Assembly (NCBI RefSeq): GCF_001507595.1
Contig: NZ_LQBQ01000039.1
Span: 62,001-126,000 of the forward strand
DNA from: Ruegeria marisrubri
GTDB lineage: Bacteria > Pseudomonadota > Alphaproteobacteria > Rhodobacterales > Rhodobacteraceae
Reading direction: 5' to 3'
Length of the DNA stretch: 64,000 bases
The notes below the pieces were generated by a model. The model ran no database searches, had not been told where the DNA came from, and saw only the letters and a list, made by a program, of their open reading frames with translations. Shown piece by piece: positions 17,392 through 25,894 of this stretch. A program made the translations under genes and the position numbers. How positions within the stretch are numbered: the stretch's first letter is position 1; every line of letters starts with the position of its first letter.

Positions 17392-18086
17392 GGCGGCTCG
17401 CGTGCAGTGGATGCCCGCAGACTGGAGGGTTGGCAGCAGAACCCAAATTCGCCATGACGCCGCATCCTTCACTGACGCGATATTCGCCGCATTCAGCGCC
17501 AGTATTGGCACGGCGCTTTCGATCGATGGCACGCGGGACGGCCACTGTGACTGAACGGAGGCCGAGTATTCGCGGACCGCCGATCGACCAGTCGAGGTTT
17601 TCGTCAACCGGAATGCAGGCGTGATACCGATGTTGGTGTGCTACATTTCGGGTGATCAGATCGCCGGTTTGTCAGTTGGCGTTCGGTCCGAATGGTTGGT
17701 GAGAGTGAAGCCTCAGCTTCCAGGTGTTTTCTCTGGCGATGACGTCCTCGGGCGGCAGGTCCGGGCGAGACGCTTGAGAATGCTGAATCGGAAGTTTCGG
17801 GGATCGCGGTCCCGAAGTTCGCGATTCCCGCCATGGCCATCTCGTGCGTAGGCCTGCCAGCGATTCTGCGCACGGGCGCCTTGGCATCTGCGTCAATTGG
17901 GCCGGCTAGGATCTAGTCCAAAACATCGAAGTTATACATCAGAGTAAGAAGACAGGATTCCGCAGCATGCCGCGTTCGCGAAATTCCTTCGCGCTTCCTA
18001 ACCGGGGCTACCGCTTTCCTTTGACAGAAACGTCGTATTCATTGACTACTGTTGGTCGTAACACCCGGTACCCTGGATGACTGCCA
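17392..18086. other. Intergenic stretch with decayed coding remnants
   Basis: No complete gene is visible. On the minus strand between about 17915 and 17680 two short frames read like pieces of one protein broken by a frameshift: RDRDPRNFRFSILKRLART, then LPPEDVIARENTWKLRLHSH ending FGPNAN and a stop. I do not recognise the family. The left copy of the 26-bp direct repeat (17889-17914) lies here, followed by about 170 bases that should contain the promoter of the zinc-uptake cassette. I found no clear Zur-type palindrome in them. Confidence 0.35.
17889..17914 (+). repeat. 26-bp direct repeat, left copy
   Basis: This copy matches 22396-22421 at 25 of 26 positions, in the same orientation. The last 20 bases, AATTGGGCCGGCTAGGATCT, are identical. 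The single difference is C at 17894 against T at 22401. The pair encloses the complete zinc-uptake cassette. Sequence outside the 26 bases is unrelated. Confidence 0.8.
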
Positions 18087-18671
18087 ATGAAACATCTCGT
18101 CCTCGCCCTCTCCGTTTTTCCCGCCGCCTTGTCCGCCGAGCAGACCCGATCCCTCGACGCGCATATGCACGGTGCCGGCACACTCGGGATCGCTTTTTCC
18201 GGAACGGAGTTCTCGCTGTCGCTGGAGGCACCGGGAGCGGATATCGTGGGTTTCGAACATGCGGCGCTGAGCGCCGAGGATCGCGACCTGGTGCAGGCGG
18301 CGATTTCGGATCTCGCCAAACCTCTGAGCCTGTTCGTTGTGCCCAACGAGGCCGGCTGTACCGTCAAATCTGCCAACGTCGCGTTGGCCATGGCGCAGAT
18401 CGGCAAACACGAGGCGGGTGGCGACCATTCCGACGAGGCCACCGAGGGACACGCGCACTCGGAAGATCAGGAGACACGGCACAGCGAGTTTCATGCCGAG
18501 TACTTGATAACCTGTCAGAACATCGATGCGATCGACAGTATCCGCTTCGACTATTTCGAGCGGTTCCCAAATTCACAGGAACTGGACGTTCAGGTCGTGT
18601 CGCCGAAAGGCGCACGGGCCTATGAAGTCGAACGATCGGCTGCGGATCTCGACCTGAGGGGAATGTTCTGA
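18087..18671 (+). CDS. zrgA: ZrgA-like zinc-binding periplasmic protein (DUF2796)
   Basis: The 194-residue protein has a signal peptide (MKHLVLALSVFPAALSA). The mature start SLDAHMHGAGTLGIAFSG and the phrase LEAPGADIVGFEHA are characteristic of DUF2796, the family of the Vibrio zinc-uptake protein ZrgA. A histidine/acid-rich stretch near residues 112-140 (HEAGGDHSDEATEGHAHSED) is suited to bind zinc. A C-terminal NIDAIDSIRFDYFERFPNSQ segment also fits. It would capture zinc in the periplasm and work with the ABC transporter encoded just downstream; the next gene begins 2 bases after its stop. Confidence 0.85.
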   Translation: MKHLVLALSVFPAALSAEQTRSLDAHMHGAGTLGIAFSGTEFSLSLEAPGADIVGFEHAALSAEDRDLVQAAISDLAKPLSLFVVPNEAGCTVKSANVALAMAQIGKHEAGGDHSDEATEGHAHSEDQETRHSEFHAEYLITCQNIDAIDSIRFDYFERFPNSQELDVQVVSPKGARAYEVERSAADLDLRGMF

Positions 18672-18673
18672 TC

Positions 18674-19399
18674 ATGGATCATGGCGCGGCCCCGGCCCAG
18701 CCCGATACATGCGCGATAGAAGCCAGTGACATTCGGTTTTCCTGGCCAAACAGCGCGTTTTCGATGACCGTCTCTGAATTCCGCGTGCAGCGTGGGGAAA
18801 AGCTGCTGCTGCTTGGCGAAAGCGGCGGGGGTAAATCGACGCTTCTCAGCCTGATATGCGGCGTCGTTTCTCCGGATCAGGGTTCGATCCGCGTCGCCGG
18901 TCAGGAGTTGACGAACCTGAGTACTTTTAGGCGTGACCGTCTGCGCGCGAACAAGATCGGCGTGATATTTCAGATGTTCAACCTTTTGCCCTATGCCAGC
19001 GCGGTTGAGAACATTCTTGTTCCGCTCTGCTTTTCGCCTGAACGCCGGACGCGCTGCACGACACCCCGAGACGAGGCACTGGAACTCGCCGCAGCGTTAG
19101 GCCTGCCACGAAACCTCGTCACGGATGAGCCGGCGTCGAACCTGTCAGCAGGTCAGCAACAGCGGGTCGCGGTGGCGCGCGCCATGATCGGCCGGCCCGA
19201 GATTATCGTGGCGGACGAGCCGACCTCCGCATTGGACAAGAAGTCTCAGGCCGAGTTCATCGATCTTCTGTTCGATCAGGTCGCGCAGGCGGGAAGCACT
19301 CTGATCATGGTCAGTCATGACGAGCGGTTGGCGGATCGGTTCGACCGCACGGTTCAACTTTCCGATCTCGTCGTGACGAGCGGCGTGGCGGTGGCATGA
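18674..19399 (+). CDS. ABC transporter ATP-binding protein (zinc cassette)
   Basis: The 241-residue ATPase has Walker A LLGESGGGKSTL, Q-loop FQMFNLLPY, ABC signature LSAGQQQRVAVARAM, Walker B IIVADEPTSALD and switch histidine MVSHDERLA, all in normal order. It is of the LolD/MacB type that pairs with FtsX-like permeases rather than the ZnuC type. It would energise the permease encoded by the next gene, whose start overlaps its stop by 4 bases. Linkage to ZrgA matches the arrangement of Vibrio zrg operons, so a role in zinc uptake is likely but inferred. Confidence 0.9.
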   Translation: MDHGAAPAQPDTCAIEASDIRFSWPNSAFSMTVSEFRVQRGEKLLLLGESGGGKSTLLSLICGVVSPDQGSIRVAGQELTNLSTFRRDRLRANKIGVIFQMFNLLPYASAVENILVPLCFSPERRTRCTTPRDEALELAAALGLPRNLVTDEPASNLSAGQQQRVAVARAMIGRPEIIVADEPTSALDKKSQAEFIDLLFDQVAQAGSTLIMVSHDERLADRFDRTVQLSDLVVTSGVAVA

Positions 19400-20649
19400 C
19401 ATTGTTCAGGCTGGCATTTCTGTCGCTCAAGAGTCGGGGCATGACGGTCGGCCTGACGATCCTTGCCATTGCCTTGTCGGTCGTTCTGTTCCTCGGCGTG
19501 GAAAAGCTGCGAACCGGTGCAAGAGCCAGTTTCACTGACACGATCTCGGACACCGACCTCATCATGGGGGCCCGGTCCGGCAGCGTGCAACTGCTGCTCT
19601 ATTCCGTCTTCCGCATCGGCAACGCGACCAACAATGTGACCTGGGAGAGCTTTCAGGACATAGCGTCCAGACCCGAGGTGTCATGGGCGGTCCCGATCTC
19701 TCTGGGTGACAGTCACCGACAGTTTCGAGTCATGGGCACGACGCCGGAATACTTTGAACGGTATAGCTATCGCGGTGGTCGGCGGCTGGATTTCCAACAG
19801 GGGCGGGTGATGTCCGACCTGTTCGATGCCGTCGTTGGCGCAGATGTCGCGGAACAACTCGGATACAAGGTGGGCGACCCGATCATCGTGGCCCATGGTC
19901 TGGCCTCCTTCACTGAGCACGAGGATACACCGTTCCGCATTTCGGGTGTTCTGGAAAAGACCGGAACGCCGGTCGATCGGACGGTGGTCGTCAGCCTCGA
20001 AGCCATCGAAGCCATTCACGTCGACTGGCAAAGCGGCGCCCAGAGGCCCGGCGCGCCCACGTCGGCAGACCGGCTCAGGGAAATGGATCTGCAGCCCGCA
20101 GCGATCACGGCTGCGATGCTCGGAGTCGAGTCACCCCTGCAAATCTTTACCGTTCAGCGCGCCATAAACGAGTATCCCGAGGAACCCCTACTTGCCGTCC
20201 TGCCCGGCGTCGCACTGCAGGAGTTGTGGGGGATCGTCGGAATTGCCGAAACCGCTCTGGTCGGCGTTTCGGCTATGGTCGTTGTCACGGCCTTGATCGG
20301 CATGTCGGCCATGATCCTGTCGGGCCTCAATGCGCGCCGGCGCGAGATGGCAATTCTCCGCGCGATGGGGGCCGGGCCTAGGGCGGTGGTGGCGTTGTTG
20401 ATGATTGAGGCGATCTTGATGGGGGCCATCGGCTCGGCAACGGGCGTGGTCCTGCTGTATCTCGGTTTGATAGCCGTTCAGCCTTGGCTAGATTACACGT
20501 ATGGCTTGTACCTGCCGATTACCGCTCTGACAGCCCAAGAGGGCCTGCTGCTCATCGCGGTCGTGGCTGCATCAGCACTTGTCAGCCTGCTCCCCGCCAT
20601 TCGGGCATACCGGATGTCCCTGGCGGATGGCATGATGGTCAAAATGTGA
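19396..20649 (+). CDS. FtsX/MacB-like ABC transporter permease (zinc cassette)
   Basis: The 417-residue protein has one N-terminal membrane segment (GLTILAIALSVVLFLGVEKL), a large periplasmic domain to about residue 270, and three C-terminal membrane segments. LNARRREMAILRAMGAGPRA lies between the second and third; this is the FtsX-family cytoplasmic loop. Such permeases usually do mechanotransmission rather than classic import, so how it would move zinc is unclear. It is translationally coupled to the ATPase gene. Confidence 0.88.
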   Translation: MTLFRLAFLSLKSRGMTVGLTILAIALSVVLFLGVEKLRTGARASFTDTISDTDLIMGARSGSVQLLLYSVFRIGNATNNVTWESFQDIASRPEVSWAVPISLGDSHRQFRVMGTTPEYFERYSYRGGRRLDFQQGRVMSDLFDAVVGADVAEQLGYKVGDPIIVAHGLASFTEHEDTPFRISGVLEKTGTPVDRTVVVSLEAIEAIHVDWQSGAQRPGAPTSADRLREMDLQPAAITAAMLGVESPLQIFTVQRAINEYPEEPLLAVLPGVALQELWGIVGIAETALVGVSAMVVVTALIGMSAMILSGLNARRREMAILRAMGAGPRAVVALLMIEAILMGAIGSATGVVLLYLGLIAVQPWLDYTYGLYLPITALTAQEGLLLIAVVAASALVSLLPAIRAYRMSLADGMMVKM

Positions 20650-20684
20650 TTTCTCTCGGTCACCAAAACAGGTAGAATTCGTGC

Positions 20685-21767
20685 ATGTCTCGCTTGTCCG
20701 CATTGCTGGTCGGATTCCTGGTGTGCACCGCCTCGGCGGCAGGTGCCTGCGGGTTCCACAACTACGTGCCGCAACCAACGATGGTCGACCGGCTGATTGA
20801 CAGCGAGCATGTGGTTCTGGTCAGGCAGGATCCGGCAAACCCGTTTCGTTACAAGGTGGTTGAAAACCTGTCGGGCGTGGAAGCGGACGCGGACATACCG
20901 AACCTCGTCGATTCCACCACTCGGCGCCGATTGACACAGAATGGCGACGATGTCGTGCTGTTCGCCCGCGAAGGCGCATATGGTCCGTGGTTGCGCGTCG
21001 CGTATATCGATTCGACCATGCAGCCGGTTCTTCGATCAGTTCTCGACCATCTTCCCGATTGGAAACTGGGCGAGGATGTCAGCAGGTTCCAGACGTTTGC
21101 CGACCTACTGAACCATCCCGACCCGGTTGTAGGAAAACTGGCCCTCAGGGAACTCGATCGAGCCGACTATGGATTTCTTGTCTCGCACAAACTGCAAATC
21201 GATACCGCGCAGACCCTGTCCAGAATAGGCAATCGGACCGAAATGGACCTTCGCGCCATACGAGTTCTTCTGCTGGGCATAGCCGGAGACGACACGGCAC
21301 GCGGCTACCTGAAACGCGGACTAAACCGTTCGGCGCAACTGGAAAGCACTCTACTGGGTGCATTTGCAACGGCGGTGATCGAAACGGACGGTCCCGAAAG
21401 CGTGCGGATCATAGCAGAAACCTATCTCGCCGATCAGACCTATTCCGCCGCCTCAAAGGAAATGATCGTGGAAGCACTGGCGCTGCACAGCCAGTACGGA
21501 GACGAGACGATGCGGTCCGCCGTGGCTGAAGCCATGGGCGAAGCACTAGAAGTTGCGCCAGACTTGGCCCCTGCCGTTGCCCGGCAATTCGGTGCACGTG
21601 GGGTCTGGTCGCAGAGCGAAACGCTTTCCTCGCTGGTTCGCAGCGGCTCAGTTCGCTCGATCGCGGATGTGCTGGCCATCAGCCAATACATCGCCTTGGC
21701 TGAAGGTGTGTCGGCGGGGTCAAGCATTGGGGGTAGTGTCGTGCCGGACGGCGGAGTTCTCGAATGA
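20685..21767 (+). CDS. Secreted protein of unknown function in the zinc cassette
   Basis: The 360-residue protein has a signal peptide (SRLSALLVGFLVCTASAAGA) followed by CGFHNYVPQPTMVDRLIDSE. The rest is mainly helical and looks repeat-like (LRELDRADYGFLV; LLGIAGDDTARGYLKRGLNR; IAETYLADQTYSAASKEMIV), suggestive of HEAT-type helical repeats. I do not recognise a named family. Its position between the permease and the DUF3299 gene, with a 4-base overlap to the latter, suggests it belongs to the same periplasmic metal-handling system. Confidence 0.72.
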   Translation: MSRLSALLVGFLVCTASAAGACGFHNYVPQPTMVDRLIDSEHVVLVRQDPANPFRYKVVENLSGVEADADIPNLVDSTTRRRLTQNGDDVVLFAREGAYGPWLRVAYIDSTMQPVLRSVLDHLPDWKLGEDVSRFQTFADLLNHPDPVVGKLALRELDRADYGFLVSHKLQIDTAQTLSRIGNRTEMDLRAIRVLLLGIAGDDTARGYLKRGLNRSAQLESTLLGAFATAVIETDGPESVRIIAETYLADQTYSAASKEMIVEALALHSQYGDETMRSAVAEAMGEALEVAPDLAPAVARQFGARGVWSQSETLSSLVRSGSVRSIADVLAISQYIALAEGVSAGSSIGGSVVPDGGVLE

Positions 21768-22282
21768 AAATGCCGCGCCGCGTTTTTCTGCGCCATACCG
21801 TCTTGGCAGGCTGCGCCGTGGCGGCCTCGGCGGGGCTGCCAAGAGCCGAAGATGTTACGATCGAATTGAATTGGTCCGATCTTGCCCCTGACACAGGAGG
21901 CGAGGCGATGGAGGCGCTCCGCAAACAAGGCGTGGTGCAGCACGGTCAGTTGAGCACCCCGTTCGACCAGGAAATGAATGCACAGGTAACCACGGACTAC
22001 AACGGCAAGCGCGTGCGTATTCCGGGCTATCTGGTTCCGCTTGAATACAAGGAACAGGGCGTCATCTCGGCCCTGCTTGTGCCGTATGTCGGCGCCTGCA
22101 TCCACGTCCCTCCGCCGCCACCCAACCAGTTGATATTCGTGACGACCGAAACACCCTACGAAAGCAAGTCCTTGTTCGAACCCGTTTACGTGACCGGAAT
22201 GTTCGGCACCGCCGCAACCAACACCCAACTCGCCGAAGTGGGCTACGCGCTGTCCGCCGACGAGATCGTGCCATATTCGTGA
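21764..22282 (+). CDS. DUF3299 protein with Tat-type lipoprotein signal
   Basis: The 172-residue protein begins with a twin-arginine motif (PRRVFLR), a hydrophobic stretch and LAGC, so it may be a Tat-exported lipoprotein. The mature part has the DUF3299 signature GYLVPLEYKEQGVISALLVP, followed by the unusual GACIHVPPPPPNQ motif whose Cys and His could bind metal. DUF3299 proteins occur beside ZrgA-type transporters. It is the last gene of the cassette, coupled to the preceding gene by ATGA. Molecular function is unknown. Confidence 0.82.
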   Translation: MKMPRRVFLRHTVLAGCAVAASAGLPRAEDVTIELNWSDLAPDTGGEAMEALRKQGVVQHGQLSTPFDQEMNAQVTTDYNGKRVRIPGYLVPLEYKEQGVISALLVPYVGACIHVPPPPPNQLIFVTTETPYESKSLFEPVYVTGMFGTAATNTQLAEVGYALSADEIVPYS

Positions 22283-22395
22283 CAGCCTGATTTCAGGCCG
22301 ATGAAAACTGACTTCGGCAAGAGCAGGATCCCTTCCCCTTGTTGCCGACCATCTTGATGGCACATGAAGGAAAGCACTGCCCCACCATAGTTATT

Positions 22396-22421
22396 TGCGT
22401 TAATTGGGCCGGCTAGGATCT
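22396..22421 (+). repeat. 26-bp direct repeat, right copy
   Basis: This is the partner of 17889-17914, with one mismatch. It lies 114 bases after the stop of the DUF3299 gene and about 60 bases before an orphan gene fragment. Together the copies bracket a 4.5-kb segment containing five co-directional genes. They could be attachment-site or recombination scars, or copies of a small dispersed element. Confidence 0.8.
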
Positions 22422-22481
22422 GCGCTCTCCGACTATCACTCTGGGTCAGTGACCTGCCCCCCAAGGCTCCCTCATTCATAA

Positions 22482-22685
22482 CGAGAGTCTGCGGATCTGG
22501 CTTCGCAAGGCTACATCAAGCTGAGTTCGAACAACAACAGTATCAATGGCGTCTATGGCGAGGCTTCGGACTACATCGAATATGGCAGCGACAACGCGTT
22601 TGCAGCATGCGAGGACAGCCTGACCTCGGCGTTCGGCAACAGTGATAACCCATTCGGGATAGCCCAGCTATCACTTGTGCGCTGA
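22482..22685 (+). pseudogene. C-terminal fragment of an unidentified gene
   Basis: The frame is open after a TAA at 22479 and stops with TGA at 22683-22685. It encodes 67 residues without any start codon at the left (ESADLASQGYIKLSSNNNSI, then NGVYGEASDYIEYGSDNAFA, ending FGIAQLSLVR). The Asn/Ser/Tyr-rich sequence looks like the end of a secreted or pilus-type protein. I do not recognise the family with confidence. Its missing 5' part was not found on the other side of the repeat-bounded cassette. Confidence 0.45.
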
Positions 22686-22850
22686 TCCGGCGAACCGGTG
22701 CGATGCAGCCGTATCCACACCACTGGTCTTTTGGGGAATGGAGGCGTCGTGGCGTCCCGCATCAGACACATCTGAAACCGTGTCCGAATCTGCGAGCGAG
22801 AAAACAGCGATTCTGAGTATCGCAGGTGGGCGCAAACCGTTGCGAGTAAC

Positions 22851-22871
22851 AAAAACCCGCGTTTTCTCGGG
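22851..22871 (-). terminator. Probable terminator of tRNA-Pro
   Basis: On the minus strand CCCG-AGAAAACG-CGGG is followed by TTTTT, 33 bases after the tRNA 3' end. The stem is short but GC-only. Confidence 0.4.
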
Positions 22872-22903
22872 CTGGGATATTCGCGCTAAGTGGTTGATTC
22901 CAC

Positions 22904-22980
22904 TGGTCGGAGTGAGAGGATTCGAACCTCCGACCCCTGCCTCCCGAAGACAGTGCTCTACCAGGCTGAGCTACACTCCG
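22904..22980 (-). tRNA. tRNA-Pro (anticodon CGG)
   Basis: On the minus strand the acceptor arms CGGAGTG and CACTCCG pair. The D arm contains GCTCAGCCTGGTAGAGC, the anticodon stem CTGTC/GGCAG encloses loop TTCGGGA (anticodon CGG), and the T arm has GGTTCGAATCC. The CCA end is encoded. Confidence 0.95.
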
Positions 22981-23127
22981 ACCGTGGCGGGTCGTCTATA
23001 CCTGTAAAACGGAATGCGCAAGAGGGATTCTGAGCGGAAAAATGGGAAAGCTTCTGCGGCCACCAACCGCCTCGCATCCATTTCCCGGCGGCCCCGGTGG
23101 CTTGGGGCGCTCTCCGGCCTTGCGGTG

Positions 23128-24243
23128 TCAGCCAAGCGCGTCGGTCCGGTAGAGGCGGATCTTGGTGCCGCCGTGATCCACCACCGGGCCCGGCGCCAGC
23201 AGTGGCAGCCGGGTTGAGCGCGCAAGCCCCTGGCTGCTGGTGACGATGCCCACGCGCCAGCCCTTGAACCGCTCCATCAGCACCTTCCCGAGTGACCCGT
23301 ACAGTGAGCGAAGACGTTTTTCGTCGCCGATCCGGGCGCCATAGGGCGGGTTGACGATTACCAGACCCGCAGGGCCCTCGGGCGCTTTCAGGTCATTGAC
23401 CGGGCGATGCTGGAATCGGGTTACCTCGGCAACGCCAGCCCGCACCGCGTTGGCGCGGCTGGCCTCGACCGCGCCCGCGTTCCGGTCGGAGCCGTGGAAC
23501 ATCAGTTGGGTTTCCCTTCCGCCAGCCGTTCCCCGCATGTCCCGCCAGGCTGCTGCGTCGAATGTTGCAAGCTGCTCAAAGGCAAAGCTGCGCGTGCGAC
23601 CGGGGTTGAGGCCAAGGGCGATTTCGGCGGCCTCGATGACGAAAGTGCCCGAGCCGCACATCGGATCCAGCACCGGTTCGGATCCGTCAAAGCCGCATTC
23701 GCGCAGGAACATCGCGGCCATGGTCTCGCGCATGGGTGCCTTGGCGACGGCCTCTTTGTGGCCGCGCTTGTGCAGCGGTTCACCGGAGGTGTCGACCGAG
23801 AAGGTGCAGATGTCCTTTTCGATCCGCAACATCACGCGCAGCTCGGCCTCGGGCGAAATCGGTGCCCCCAGCGTTTCCCGGATCGCGTTTTCCACCCGCT
23901 GCCGCGCGGCGCCGGCATGATAGATGCGCGATTTGCGGCTGGTTGCCTCGACCCTGACCGGAACGTCCGGGCGCAGAACGTCGCTCCAGGGGAATTTCCG
24001 TGCGCGTTTGTCCAGTTGCGCCAGATGCACGGCCGGGAAGGACCCGATCCGGGCCAGAACCCTGTTGGCGCCCCGCAGTTGCAGATTGGCGCGCCAGACC
24101 TCGGACCAGTTGCCGCGGCAGGCAATGCCGCCGGGCACGATCCGCACGGCGGCGAACCCCTGCTCGGAGGCCTCGGCGGCAAGGGGGGATTCCAGGCCGG
24201 GCGTGGCCACCAGGAAGATGTCGAGATCGTCGGAGTTTGTCAT
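23128..24243 (-). CDS. RlmL-like THUMP-domain RNA methyltransferase
   Basis: The 371-residue protein has an N-terminal half (LDIFLVATPGLESPLAAEAS) with a THUMP-type RNA-binding region to about residue 150, then a class I SAM-dependent methylase. The SAM motif is VLDPMCGSGTFVIEAAEIAL and the catalytic motif is VIVNPPYGARIG (NPPY). This matches the N-terminal methylase half of E. coli RlmL (YcbY), which makes m2G in 23S rRNA. The stand-alone length is usual in alphaproteobacteria; the exact target is inferred. The ATG at 24243 gives MTNSDDLDIFLV; a longer frame upstream is unlikely. Confidence 0.85.
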   Translation of the reverse strand: MTNSDDLDIFLVATPGLESPLAAEASEQGFAAVRIVPGGIACRGNWSEVWRANLQLRGANRVLARIGSFPAVHLAQLDKRARKFPWSDVLRPDVPVRVEATSRKSRIYHAGAARQRVENAIRETLGAPISPEAELRVMLRIEKDICTFSVDTSGEPLHKRGHKEAVAKAPMRETMAAMFLRECGFDGSEPVLDPMCGSGTFVIEAAEIALGLNPGRTRSFAFEQLATFDAAAWRDMRGTAGGRETQLMFHGSDRNAGAVEASRANAVRAGVAEVTRFQHRPVNDLKAPEGPAGLVIVNPPYGARIGDEKRLRSLYGSLGKVLMERFKGWRVGIVTSSQGLARSTRLPLLAPGPVVDHGGTKIRLYRTDALG

Positions 24244-24545
24244 GAACGCTGCATATACCGGCAGCCCCATTTGCGCGACCTGCAAATTCACGGGCGGCAC
24301 GATCGGGGCTCATTGCGTCACTTTCGCCCATTTGCCGAGATTTGCCGTTCATTTTGGCGGTAACAGGTTTGCCTTTGGGGCCGACCATGCGTAAACGGTG
24401 CCTGACCAAAGCCGGCCCTGCGGATTCCCGCCGAATTCTGGCGGATTTGCCAAGGTGTTTCCTTGGGCGTCCGGGTATTTGCTGGCCGAGGTCATCCAGT
24501 AGGGACAAACTGGCACGGGAATGGGGCTCGAAAGAACGTAGCGAC
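24244..24545. other. Upstream region of the nqr operon with two tandem hairpins
   Basis: The 302-base divergent region must hold promoters for the methyltransferase and nqrA genes. Two inverted repeats stand next to each other: CCGCC-N7-GGCGG (24428-24444) and CCAAGG-TGTTT-CCTTGG (24450-24466), about 80 bases before nqrA. They could form leader-RNA hairpins. I could not identify a promoter with confidence. Confidence 0.35.
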
Positions 24546-25889
24546 ATGCAGACTTTCAAATTCAAAAAAGGGCTGGACCTGCCGGTCGAAGGCGCCCCCG
24601 AACAGAAGATCCATCCGGGACCCGAGTTTTCCTCGGTCGCGGTTCTGGGATCTGACTTCATCGGGCTGAAGCCGCGGATGCTGGTGCAGGTCGGTGACGA
24701 GGTCAAACGCGGCACGCCGCTGTTCTGCCACAAGGACGCGCCGGACGCGATGATGGTCGCGCCGATGACCGGCAAGGTCGTCGCGATCAACCGCGGTGCG
24801 CGCCGGGTGTTGCAGAGCGTGGTGATCGAGGTGTCCGACGCCAATGATGCCGGGCTGGATTTCTCGGGCGTCGGTGATGCCGATACCGCCGAAGGCGTGA
24901 CCGCCAAGCTGTGCGCCGCGGGCCTGTGGACCGCATTCCGCACCCGGCCCTATTCCAAGATGCCCCAGCCGGGCGACAAGCCCGAGGCGATTTTCGTGAC
25001 CGCGATGGACAGCGAGCCTCTGGCCGCGGATGCCGCCACCATCATCACGGAGGCCGGCGATGCTTTCGCCACCGGCCTTGGCGCGGTTTCCAGGCTGACC
25101 GACGGCAAGACCTATCTGTGCCAGAAATCCGGAGACAGCATTCCGGGCGGCGATCTGCCCGGCGTCGAGGCGGTGGCCTTCTCGGGGCCGCACCCCTCGG
25201 GCCTTGCCGGGACGCATATCCATTTCCTGCACCCCGTGAAGGCGGATTCGCAGGTCTGGACGATCGGCTATCAGGACGTGATCGCCATCGGCCGCCTGAT
25301 CCAGACCGGCCATCTGGACCCGAACGTCGTGATCGCCCTGTCCGGGCCGGCCGCGCGCCAGCCGCGCCTGATCCGCACGGTCATGGGCGCCTCGACCGAG
25401 GATCTGACCCGCGACGAGATCGCCATCGACGGGCCCGTCCGGGTCATTTCGGGCTCGATCCTGTCGGGACGCCATGCCCATGGGCCCTTCGCCTACCTGG
25501 GCCGATTTGCCCGCCAGATCGCGCTGATCCGCGAAGATCGCGACCAGATCCCGATGGGCTGGATCCGGCCGATGCCGTCGAAATACGCGGTGCAGCCGGT
25601 TCTGGGCTCGGCCTTTTCGCGCAAGCTGTTCGCGCTGACCAGCAACCTGAACGGCGGCCGCCGTGCCATGGTGCCGACCGGCACCTTCGAAGAGCTGATG
25701 CCGCAGGACTACCTGCCGACGCAGCTGCTGCGCGCGCTTCTGGTCATGGACACCGACACGGCGCAGGCGCTGGGCGCGCTGGAACTGGACGAAGAGGATC
25801 TGGGCCTCGTCGGTTTCGCCTGCCCGGCCAAGTATGAATACGGGCTGGCGCTGCGCGACTGCCTGACCAAGATTGAAAAGGAGGGCTGA
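24546..25889 (+). CDS. nqrA: Na+-translocating NADH:quinone reductase subunit A
   Basis: The 447-residue peripheral subunit begins MQTFKFKKGLDLPVEGAP, typical of NqrA. Internal features such as SVAVLGSDFIGLKPRMLVQV, PHPSGLAGTHIHFLHPV and the Cys near the C-terminus (GFACPAKYEYG) match the family. It lies on the cytoplasmic side of the complex that couples NADH oxidation and quinone reduction to Na+ export. The start at 24546 is set by the conserved N-terminus. nqrB follows after 5 bases. Confidence 0.96.
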   Translation: MQTFKFKKGLDLPVEGAPEQKIHPGPEFSSVAVLGSDFIGLKPRMLVQVGDEVKRGTPLFCHKDAPDAMMVAPMTGKVVAINRGARRVLQSVVIEVSDANDAGLDFSGVGDADTAEGVTAKLCAAGLWTAFRTRPYSKMPQPGDKPEAIFVTAMDSEPLAADAATIITEAGDAFATGLGAVSRLTDGKTYLCQKSGDSIPGGDLPGVEAVAFSGPHPSGLAGTHIHFLHPVKADSQVWTIGYQDVIAIGRLIQTGHLDPNVVIALSGPAARQPRLIRTVMGASTEDLTRDEIAIDGPVRVISGSILSGRHAHGPFAYLGRFARQIALIREDRDQIPMGWIRPMPSKYAVQPVLGSAFSRKLFALTSNLNGGRRAMVPTGTFEELMPQDYLPTQLLRALLVMDTDTAQALGALELDEEDLGLVGFACPAKYEYGLALRDCLTKIEKEG

Positions 25890-25894
25890 GCCGA

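Larger units (their letters stand above)
22283..22903. other. Intergenic stretch with repeat copy, gene fragment and a terminator
   Basis: This 620-base gap holds the right copy of the direct repeat (22396-22421), a C-terminal gene fragment (22482-22685) and a hairpin near tRNA-Pro. The remaining roughly 165 bases (22686-22850) show no gene that I can support. Confidence 0.5.

Noticed and set aside
17915..18086. Zur operator before the zinc cassette
   Set aside because: Only a weak half-site-like GAAGTTATAC is present; there is no palindrome of the expected length.
24510..24530. Sigma-54 promoter before nqrA
   Set aside because: TGGCAC is present, but the required GC of the -12 element is missing at the right spacing.
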